From NCBI RefSeq assembly GCF_000224145.3, contig NC_020177.2, positions 4,968,156-5,032,155 on the forward strand: 64,000 nucleotides of DNA, given 5' to 3'. The notes beneath the pieces are model-generated. The model searched no databases and was not told where the DNA came from. It saw nothing but the letters and a program-made list of their open reading frames with translations. The stretch comes from Ciona intestinalis. Lineage: Eukaryota; Chordata; Ascidiacea; Phlebobranchia; Cionidae. The position numbers and the translations under genes are program-made. Positions 54,999-64,000 of the stretch are shown here, piece by piece. Every line of letters starts with the position of its first letter. The first letter of the stretch is position 1.

Positions 54999-56929
54999 CA
55001 ATAGAAAAAGTTCAAAAATTGACTATTCCTTTTTCGAAGGTCGGGTTAAAATGACCGACAAGGATAATTAGCCTAACAGGTTTACAGAGAGTCGTGTCTA
55101 TTGTTTAAATCATCCACACCGGTAAAATACACGACCTTGCACAATAGGGGTAAATAGCGATACCTTGTTATTGTTGAAACTTAACACCGAAATGAACAAA
55201 TTGATTGTAATTTACTTCCTCCTTTAAAAACCATTTTAATTACGTAATTTTATATTTAACAACGAAAATTTTATGGCAAATACCAGACATTCCATCGCAG
55301 TTTAAGTTTTTATCTCACATTTCCTATATTCTAATATCTAAAATATATTCCTATATTCTAATATCTAATATATACAATTTCAGAGTATATACAAATTTTC
55401 AAATACAGTCATTGTAGCGTACCGTTAAGTTTCTATTTTAAATTTCTTAAATTCTTTTATCAACAGTTTTATGACAAACGCCACACATTGCTATGCTGTC
55501 AAGTTTATACTTTACTTCGTACACCAAACGCCTCGCCACTTTAACTCAACCGCGAAACAACCGATCCATTCCAACCAAACTCTGTAATTCACTTTTAGTT
55601 TTTGAACTGCCTGTCGGCCTAAATTTGCGATTTTGTTTGATAACAACAAATTTCTTATATTAGTCTGCAAACCCGTGACCGACCTAAAGCTGCCAATTTC
55701 TGCAAGAGCGTGGTTTATATATCAGTGCTTGTGGAACGGGAGACGGGGCTAATTGGCCTAAACTGAAAATTGAATTGACGCGGCCATGCAGGGGATCGAT
55801 AATCAGTAAAAGCATCCGTCGTTTCTATCTGCCCAGCTGGGATACTGAAATTTTTACAAAGTGGAACGAAAACGAATTTGAACACACGAGGATGAATTAT
55901 TGAAGCAGCACGCCTAATGACAAGCCTCGTGAAGGTAAAGTTGTAGTTGGATTAAACCAATCAAGGCTATACCTGGTACTCTCAAACTATTGATTCGACA
56001 ACATTGATTCAAAACCTATATCTCTGAGTGCTACAATTACTTAGATTACATCACCACACGTATAGCTGACCTGCTACCATGGAAAGATATATATAACTAC
56101 ACAGCAACTCCGTCCCTACATTAATCAACACTCCACGCTGCTACCGTAATATAACCTGCGTTTCCTGCAATGCTTCTGTTCTCTGCTCAACCCTTTACAC
56201 TATACAGCGGGCGACATTGCCACTATCTACCTTATAGATTGCGAACTATCACAACAAGACTGTGTCTTGGGAATCAAGCGTCCGCAACGCTCTCGTAGTA
56301 GAGGCGAACTTACGCTGCTTTCTCAACGCTACAACTTTATCCACGAAAGAAAAAGGAGAAAGGCACTCGCGACACAAGGTGACGACGCGCACAGCTGAAG
56401 GAATGACACCACGACCAACTTTTGACATCAGGACGTATTAACTTATTAAGACTTTGAACTTTTCACGCCGGGCGTCGAGCTAAATATAATTTATGGTTCA
56501 AACGATCGCCGTATTATGTGATTTATTTACAGAGACGCCCACCGCAAACCATTTGATAATGAAGCGAGACGGTTATGAAAACATCTGCCGTTTAAAATGA
56601 CATAGTCTTTGCCGATTATGGTCACCACCATGTATTTAGGTGAATTACACTGGTTTTATGCAGAGCCAATTATACCTAAGGCTACCATTAGTTATTTGCG
56701 ATAAATGCGGTTTCAGCCAATGTTAATTACATGACGCAAATACTATTATATTCCCACTGCGGCGCAAAACAGTCCGTTAGGTGACGCTGCGGAGTCGTGA
56801 CAAATAAACAGCATATGATATATCTTAATCTGATTCGCCACACATTTGTTTGTGTAAGATAACTTAAAAAGCTTATATCGATTGTTATGTGAGTGCAGCT
56901 TTAGCATTTAAGCGAGACGTACGAGCTGT

Positions 56930-56995
56930 ATGGAATGGAAAAATATGTTGTAACGATCTGGTTGCCCTGCAATGCGAGGATAAATAAGACACATT
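56930..56995 (-). repeat. Family B remnant
   Basis: TGGAATGGAAAAATATGTTG, TAACGATCTGGTTGCCCTGC and AATGCGAGGATAAATAAGAC match the reversed family B tail. The 66-codon frame through it was therefore not called. Confidence 0.5.
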
Positions 56996-58218
56996 ATCAG
57001 CTATGTTACTTAAGTTCGAAGTGAATTTCACAAGACATAAGATAAAACGAAACATAGGCATTGACAGCGAGTTAGGGCGGAGCATTCGTTGGTGCGTGTG
57101 ACGTATTGCGTAAAGACATTAGCTATGTTCGCCTACGGTTATAGCTTTGCACTGAGCTTATCTTTGCCTTTGAAAACACTTAGCTAACATACCTCTGACA
57201 TTGACCAAACACAAACTGGCTACAGCAGTGATCTTATATTTACTTAAGTGGCAGAGTTAGCCTTGCTTTATATTTGATACCTAGTCAATCGTTACCACAG
57301 CGCTATATGGGTGGTGACAAACTGTTGTGGTGCAAGACAAAGATATGCAGGAAACATTATGCAGTTACGGTTTATGATGTATTTGCTTTCAGAGGCATTT
57401 GCCATAAAAGCTGTATCGACTCGGGACTGTATTGTTGCCAGTGTTATGAGAAGGGAGAATGAGGAAGCGTCGGTGTGTGTGTTTGTAAGCGCGAGCGGCG
57501 TGGTGTGACGTGCATAAGCGCCGTTGTTTCGTCACGATCCTTATTCTGATAAAGCAGAGCGCGTGTAATAAGATGCCATTCGCAATCAGGCGCAATTAGA
57601 AGTTTGCCGTGCCTCACAACACGCTGGTATTTTCGTATTCTTCGGGACTGGTTGGAAGCTATATATATATATTTACGACAAGATGGATTGTGGTCTAGAG
57701 GGGTCTATAGGGCAGTTGGGTCTGGAAAGCGTCTCGTGGGCACAAGAAATGAAATGTCACTTTCGTGGGGTAGATAAGGACGTATTCGTTTGGAAGTGAA
57801 ACGAACTTAGTTCAGCCAAGGTTGCTGGTGTGGCGCTTAATAATTTACACGGTCGTATGCTAACAAGTAAGAGCAGAAGGAATACGCAGAAGTAAGAAGT
57901 AAGCAAAGGGCAAAGCCAAGTCTAATTACGTTAAGCAATTAAGCTAAGTAATATCCTGTAATTAACAAAGCGTTGTAGGAGCGTCATGATGAAGTTACAC
58001 AGGCCTAATAGAACACATGTATAAGCGTGAATAATATTTCATCTTTGTTTTATCTGATAGGTCCTGTTTTAACTTTTTTTACCAAAATTAACTTTTAGCT
58101 TGTATCTGTAGGTCGGTCACACTTTAGTTGGACTTTATTATCTACACTGGCGGTTTTTGTCGGTTCTGTTTCCTGTCCTAACTTAATGTTAATTTCCGGA
58201 TAAAAACAAAAGACAATA

Positions 58219-61200
58219 ATGAGCTATCCACCTGGTACTTTCCGCGGTTCATTCTGGGAGCGGGATTTTGTCACACAGACTGGTTTTGAAACAGTGGTGA
58301 CGCACGTCAAGGAGGGACAACGTGCCTGTAAATGGTTGGAAGATTACCTGAAACTGAGATCGAAAGCAGAAGACGAGTTTGCGAAGGCGCTGCTCAAAGC
58401 ATCTAAGTAAGGATATGAATAATGACCCTGATGTTATTACTTAAAACAAGCGCATTTAAACATAAAACAAAAAAGAGACATAAAGAGAAGGGAAGTAGCA
58501 ACAGACAATAGTCGTTAAATACACGCTTGCGGGTAATAACTATTAGAAGAAAAGTACCAAATGTAAAGCGTGGCAGCTAAATACACAATACATTAAACTA
58601 GCAGCGAACTGTAATACAATCTCAACACAAAGTCGATCTCGCGTGGGTTAATTTTGGTATTTTGACACTCAAAGAGACCATATGTACTACTATGGTACCG
58701 TTGAATACTGTCAACTCATGGTAGCCTACATTTCCTAATTGTATTTGTAACTGTAAACAACCCTATTAGAGTTGTGAGCATACAATTCTGTACAAACCAT
58801 TTGTTTACTATTAAATGTGGAAAGCAAATGAGAATGAAGCTTGTATCGTCTTACCCCACCTACCAAACGTTGTAAGCACACACGGAAACACACCCAAACT
58901 TACTCCTGTCAGTTCCAGCAGCCTGATATTTATTTAAACACTATTATTTATGTGGGCATATATGCCCAAGTTACACCTACAATACAATAACACGGATAGT
59001 TTATTTTCATCAACGCAGATGTAGCTTTAAGCCGCAATCATAACTGATGTAATATGGGTTTTATAACTCTACGTATGCGGAAGTATATGGAATTAAGTAC
59101 GAGACGAGCGTTAGTGTATTATGGCACAGTGGTTAGTGCACCTGCGACTGTGGCCCGGCGGTTACAGGTTCGTAACTCGCTGCTGTCACCGTTGTGTGCG
59201 TGTGTGTTCTTGTGCAAGACACTTAACGGTAATTGCTACAACCCAGTGGTCGCTTATGAATTGTCTTAACTTTCAGCCATAAAACTAAAAAAAAACACCC
59301 ACAAGTTGCATATATGTGGTAACACGTAAGTGGGCGCGAGCTCTATGAAATAGATCACCGGTGTAATAACGCCTCTGGTTGCCCCGCCATGTGAGGATAA
59401 ATAAGATACATTCAATCATTCCTTTAAACAATGCATATCAATTACTTGCTGGCACTTTCGCAACTCCGGAAATCACGGCATTACATCACACACACAGGGC
59501 ATACACATTGCCTTTTAAGTAGGAGACGCATTTAACTGAAATCCCAATTAATAATACTATACATAAACACCCAAACACCGCTTTGCGAGGTGGTTGCCTT
59601 GTATAGGCAAATTCGAGATAATTTGTAAAGTGATGTAACCAGCTTTCGTAGAAACTGTTTACCGAACGTTCCGGCAATTCTTGGGAGGTATACAAACTTT
59701 AAATTCGTGTAATTTAGACAGAAGACAGATTCTACGAAACTGGTAAATGAGTACCTGGTTTAAGATATAACATGTAGTCTAATATTGACATAATTGACCG
59801 GACAATACTTTATTGATACCACAGATGGTGTAGATATCATAGCACTTATTATGTTACCAATGCCTTCCAGAACATTTATACGATCAAATGATAATAAATG
59901 TAATTTGTTTACCCTAGCGTGGCTGAGATACAAGACAGTCGTTATAACACGGGTGTTCTGTTTCATACACCTCGTGCCCGCTTACGAGCTACCACACATG
60001 TAACTTGGCAAGCAACTAAAACTAATTTCAACAAGTACTTACTTTTATATAAAAACTTAACTTCATTAGTTTGTAGATAGGCAAAAAAACAACTGCAAAT
60101 TTTAAGACTGTTATTTTATGGCTTAAGTATTAGTTTGACGCCAGGCATATTTCCCCTGATAAGCAAAGTGAAGGGAGGGTAAAACTCTCTTATGAATTTT
60201 TATCAGGCTTGAACAAATACTTTCATTAGCGATACATCTGCGCGCTATGGTATGACGTAGAATGCCTCCATACCTCGCCTACTGCGTATATATTGAAAGC
60301 AATCACTACCAGTATAAACCTAATATAGAATGAATGGCTTTATTTTGTCTGCTCGGTCACGGTAACGAAGTTCTGAGTAATGGCCCATACAAAAGCGCCA
60401 AGTAACGGTAAAACTACTGTCTAACAAACGCTAATGCTATAACTCTTAAATATGGGCCACCTTACCCCAGCAAACTGGAACCATCTTACCCCAGGCTGAT
60501 GTATGTTATTGTTTTGCCATGGTGGCCCACAATACATAACATATACTGCACTTACAGACTAGAATTGCCAACTATGGAATACAGTGGGACTCTTAAATCA
60601 TCTCTAGACACGTACAGAACTGAGGCGGAAGAAGAAGCAAACTTTCATTCTAATCTTGCCCAAAGGTTTTCAGAAGAAGCATCAAAGTTGAATGAATTTC
60701 ACGGAAAGTAAGTATTATAGTAGGATGGGGAAAGATGAGACACTTTTAGTACATAATAGTTCACATTTTGATTGTGTTTTCAACAATTAACAACGGACTA
60801 TAGGAGTTGTGAGGATACGGTTTTATAATTCCTTGAATATTCTTTGTTTACTACCAAATGGGACGAGGAACGGAATGAAACAGTGTCCTATCTTTCCCCA
60901 CCCTACTATATAACTTTGATATATCTCTTTGAATAGAATAATGAGAATCAGTTAAACTATAATCTCAAAGAGAACGAAAGTAGCAGAAAAATGAGTCAGT
61001 GCTTTTTTTAATACAAAACGTTTGTTTGAGCTGGTAAAACGGAAAAAATCAAGCAAAAAATAGTTATATTTTTACCTAACCTGGTAGAATTATTGGTTCA
61101 TACTTTGGCATTTGCTAAGTTGATAGTTTCATGATATAGAACATCATTATACAAAACTACAGGCCAAACAAAATCCCCATCAAATTGACAACGCAGATAA

Positions 61201-64000
61201 ATTAAGGTACATCGTATTAAATATTCCGGAAAGTACAGTCGGTCATGTCAAGCGGAAGTTTGTTAGTCAACAATAAAACGAAACTCTTAGTCACTGGAAA
61301 GATAAGACTTGTGTGTGTAAATATTGAATAGCACGCACAGAGTGGTACCGTTGTATTTATGTTAAAATTTTAAACATCTGCCTTCAGGATTTTATTATGT
61401 ACTTGTCCATTATTAGATGTTGGTTAACAAATATACAATGTCATTATAAAATAATTTTGGGTTGGGTGATTTATATTGAATTTTTGTTGTTGTTTGATTT
61501 ATGATTTTGAAATTCTTTTCAGGCAAAAAGAAGAGAGAAAGAAGCATGAGGATATTGTGCACAGAACGCATAAAAACAAAGCAGAGTTATATCGAAAGAT
61601 GATGCAATGCAAGTAAGAAATAAATGCGTCAATATCAGAAATACTAAAATATTTTTTTTAAATGTCATAGAAATGTCAAAGTTATACACTGTTTCATATA
61701 CACATATCATATATTTTTCAGTTTTATATTCGACCCAGAATATTTTGTTCAGTATTGTTAACATAACAAATAGTAGCATTTTGTGCGTAAAGACCCAAGT
61801 TGTAAAAAAAAGTGATATAAATTTCACTCCAAACAGATTTTTAATTTTTGGACCTCTGATTGTAAAAAATATCAATGTTTTTTTAAGTATAGAGAAAATA
61901 ACGTACAGTAGCGGTTTCACCTTTTTGACTACTGTTGTCCTGCACCATAGCTCAGCGGTTTAGATGTTTGCATTGTAACCAAAAAATACGGTGTTCTATG
62001 TTGGACGCTGCTATCATTGTGGTGTATGTGTCCTATCGCGAGTAGTCACTTTTGGAAGTACAAAGGCATTGGGGTAAAGGGTCAAACCTGGCATAAAACC
62101 ATGGTCCTCAATGACCTCACCCACATAGAATGGAATGTGTTTACTGCCATTGTAATATTACCCAATTGTATTTATAGATCCTCGTATGAAAGCAAATGCA
62201 AGTCATCTGAAAAGGCTGATTCTGATGCAGAAAAGCTAAAGTTTGGTAATAAACCAAAGGAAGCGGAAAAAGCAAAGAAGAATGCAGCACAATGCCGCAG
62301 CAGTGCACTGAAAGCTGATGAAGATTATAAATCATCCATTGGGTGTGTAGAAAGTGCAAGGCAGTTATGGGTAAGCCGTTTCAACACTGTATCAATAGGC
62401 GCCAAACTTTTTAAAATGCAGGGGTAAATTTATCATTTTTTTACCCAATTACGGCAAACTTTAAAATGTAAACATCTAAATACAAATAGGTATAAAGCTG
62501 AGCAATATACTCCTACTCAATCTTGTACAGGGCATTCTAAACCACTATTTATCAACCTTTTTATATTTTGTGGCCCCTTTTAAAGACACTCAAAACTCAT
62601 ATTGGTGTAGCAGGGGGGTACAGGTGTTAAGTATCTTTAAAAAGGGGATATGAACTATTAAAGGTTGACATATAGTGGTTTAGGATGTTCTATTTAGAAT
62701 TTAGATTGATTAATGATATATTGTTCGATACAGACCTGTTTTGATAAACACTTCCCAACAGTCTATAAATAGGCGCACGAACAGAGTATTGACTCAATTT
62801 AAACTGTAAAGTCAGTACTGTACCACTCATTACAAAACAACACTAATTATAGACTGATCACTAATTTGGAACTTTTAAAAATATAAATACTGTATGGGGA
62901 AAACAACAACTTAATGGAGAAGTCTGAACAAAAACTACAAATGTTTTGACCTTGCAAGTGTTTTGTGACTCATAGTCCTGAACAATTGAGCATTGTTATG
63001 CGAAAGTTTCCTGTTGTGACATCATAGGACCTATGCATGATGCAGTTGTATGAGTAATACTTGGTTTCTATATGTAACTGAAAAACAAAACAGATTTCCT
63101 GGTTCAAAAAGTTTTGGAATTTTACAAAAACAACTGAAACATCAGATCCAACACAGGACTGTAAACATATTCGGTTATAAACAATACATAGGGCTTTAAA
63201 GGTCGTTATTTTATACCTATATTTGTGGTAAAGAGCTTATTAATAACATTTTGTTGTTGATGCCCTTCTCTTTGTTGCTTTATTAAAATAAGCTTTTTTC
63301 AAATGGTTAAAAACGAAAATGGCTGTTAACCAGTCTATATTTTAGATATTAAGTTTCCCCAACAAAATTGGCTGATGAAACATCAGAATAAAATTATTTT
63401 TTTTAAAAAGGATAAACAATAAGGATTTTTTTACAATATGCCTGGTACATTCTGTTACACTATTTACAATATAGTATTGTAACAACTTTGTCACAATTAA
63501 AGCTTTATTCGATTGGTATTCTAGGCTGTGGTTTATCACGTACCGCCCGCTAGCGTGTCCCAAAATATAATGAACGAGAAAAACTAAGGTTATTCAGATT
63601 CCAGACTGTGCAGAACCCCCGCTAGATGCAACTCAATGCGCACACAGACACATTTACAAAAAAAAAATAAATACCAGAATGTAATTGAAGGTTATTTTAT
63701 ATTCCAGATAACTGAGCATTCTACTGCGTGTGATGTTTTCCAACGAATGGAGGAAGACAGGATTAAGTGTATGCGAAACACAGTATGGGTGTGCTGCAAC
63801 TTTGTGTCGGACGTTTGCTGCAAATTAGACAACAGTCGAGAAAGAATTCGACAAATAACTGAAAACTGTGACCCTTCTTCAGATATTAAAGAATTCATTG
63901 CCCAGAAATCGACATGCATCGCCCCGTTACAGCAAATAGAGTATGGTTCTGCACAGAACAACGCGAATAGTGATCCAGGTTTTGGAAGTAAAGTGAACGG
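58219..64000 (+). CDS. pstpip: PSTPIP-type F-BAR protein, 5' part (runs off window)
   Basis: Cytosolic membrane-curving adaptor. Vertebrate PSTPIP1/2 bind PEST-type phosphatases and organise actin and, in immune cells, podosomes. Visible exons are 58219-58406, 60558-60707, 61523-61612, 62178-62370 and 63708 onwards, all in phase, giving about 304 residues. The start fits the PSTPIP pattern (TFRGSFWERDF, then EGQRACKWLEDYL and RSKAEDEFAKALL). The F-BAR domain spans nearly the whole visible part. Exon 4 is Lys/Ala-rich helix (KPKEAEKAKKNAAQCRSSAL). Exon 5 carries RIKCMRNTVWVCCNFVSDVC and IKEFIAQKSTCIAP, matching the end of the PSTPIP F-BAR. The downstream linker and any SH3 domain, present in PSTPIP1 and absent in PSTPIP2, lie beyond the window, so the two cannot be told apart. 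The last exon is still open at the edge. Confidence 0.88.
58680..58866 (+). mobile_element. Diverged repeat family A copy in intron 1 of F-BAR gene
   Basis: TAGAGTTGTGAGCATACAAT, CATTTGTTTACTATTAAATG and ATCGTCTTACCCCACCTACC match the family A interior and right end. Confidence 0.65.
59120..59282 (+). repeat. tRNA-derived SINE in intron 1 of F-BAR gene
   Basis: TGGCACAGTGGTTAGTGCAC fits a tRNA box A and GGTTCGTAACTCGCTGCTGT a box B. The body (CTTGTGCAAGACACTTAACG, TACAACCCAGTGGTCGCT) is related to the copy at 17.9 kb and ends AGCCATAAAAC. The two Pol III boxes with a non-tRNA body mark a SINE. Confidence 0.75.
59285..59412 (-). repeat. Family B copy in F-BAR intron 1
   Basis: ACCCACAAGTTGCATATATG, TGGTAACACGTAAGTGGGCG, GAGCTCTATGAAATAGATCA and GCCATGTGAGGATAAATAAG form a reversed family B element directly following the SINE. 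Confidence 0.8.
59908..60005 (+). repeat. Family B copy in F-BAR intron 1
   Basis: TTTACCCTAGCGTGGCTGAG, ACAGTCGTTATAACACGGGT, GTTCTGTTTCATACACCTCG and TGCCCGCTTACGAGCTACCA form one of the best-preserved family B cores in the window. Confidence 0.9.
60717..60910 (+). mobile_element. Repeat family A copy in F-BAR intron 2
   Basis: Opens TAGTAGGATGGGGAAAGATG and closes TATCTTTCCCCACCCTACTA, so the ends are true inverted repeats. It starts only about 10 bases after the donor at 60707. A second fragment of family A ends lies at about 60446-60497 (GGGCCACCTTACCCCAGC, ACCATCTTACCCCAGG). Confidence 0.88.
61942..62130 (+). repeat. SINE-like element in F-BAR intron 3
   Basis: CATAGCTCAGCGGTTTAGAT matches a tRNA box A. 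GACGCTGCTATCATTGTGGT matches the body of the SINEs at 12.6 and 17.9 kb. A family-C-like stretch (CATGGTCCTCAATGACCTCA) follows. It ends about 50 bases before the acceptor of exon 4. Confidence 0.6.
62537..62683. mobile_element. Foldback element in F-BAR intron 4
   Basis: The left arm CTAAACCACTATTTATCAAC is mirrored on the right by GGTTGACATATAGTGGTTTAG. A secondary arm pair (CCCCTTTTAAAGA and TCTTTAAAAAGGGG) lies inside. At 147 bp with long inverted ends it looks like a short non-autonomous DNA transposon. A flanking duplication was not resolved. Confidence 0.75.

Larger units (their letters stand above)
54664..58218. other. Shared upstream region of divergent acetylcholinesterase and F-BAR genes
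   Basis: A 3.6 kb head-to-head spacer with no recognised coding exon. It holds a family A copy, a family B remnant and AT-rich sequence with TTCCTATATTCTAATATCTA runs at about 55320-55375. A donor-like minus-strand site (AAAGCAGC|gtaagt, about 56310) ends an open frame with no signal peptide or domain and could mark a 5' leader exon. Control elements for both genes are expected here but none was identified with confidence. Confidence 0.5.

Noticed and set aside
56885..57085. Minus-strand frame with a hydrophobic start considered as the acetylcholinesterase signal exon
   Set aside because: It runs through a family B remnant and lacks a phase-compatible donor; the exon at 54663-54560 gives a signal peptide and exact phase match.
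61519..61963. Two overlapping long frames (133 codons minus, 118 codons plus)
   Set aside because: AT-rich low-complexity translations in an intron of the F-BAR gene; no domain and partial overlap with a real exon on the other frame.

Overview
The window looks like nuclear DNA of an ascidian, most likely a Ciona of the intestinalis/robusta type. The evidence is AT-rich sequence, compact chordate genes with many short GT-AG introns, and dozens of short interspersed repeats of a kind I associate with Ciona. These include a foldback element with TGGGGTAAGATGGGACACC ends, an element carrying ACGGGTGTTCTGTTT / TACACCTCGTGCCCGCTTAC, and tRNA-derived SINEs. No rRNA, CRISPR or bacterial features are present. 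The species call is inference; the gene models were rebuilt by hand from splice sites, reading phase and family motifs.

Layout. 1-10.6 kb: no supported gene, mostly AT-rich intergenic DNA with repeats and TGACGTCA palindromes. 10.66-19.19 kb (+) and 21.59-32.83 kb (+): two tandem paralogues, 20 coding exons each, encoding secreted neprilysin-like M13 zinc peptidases. Each has a signal peptide, an acidic linker, a six-cysteine sushi/CCP-like module and a full M13 domain (HELTH, GENIAD, C-terminal CxxW). Sixteen of the 20 exons have identical lengths in the two genes. 34.85-44.56 kb (+): a tentative three-exon gene for a small secreted basic protein. Its second exon begins just before a Lys-Arg pair, and its first 34 residues after that pair can be laid weakly, without gaps, on the parathyroid-hormone family. 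46.20-54.66 kb (-): acetylcholinesterase, complete from signal peptide to the Trp-rich T tail peptide, with an alternative read-through C-terminus. 58.22-64.0 kb (+): the 5' part of a PSTPIP-type F-BAR gene that runs off the right edge.

Relations. The two M13 genes arose by local duplication and have diverged most in the linker and in one substrate-binding residue (NARY versus NAFY). The acetylcholinesterase and F-BAR genes are divergently oriented and share a 3.6 kb upstream region. No operon-like functional linkage is evident. The observations most worth a second look are the CCP-M13 fusion, the candidate peptide-hormone precursor, and a natural Gly-to-Ser change in the acetylcholinesterase oxyanion hole. 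That change is equivalent to the G119S change known from insecticide-insensitive mosquito enzymes.
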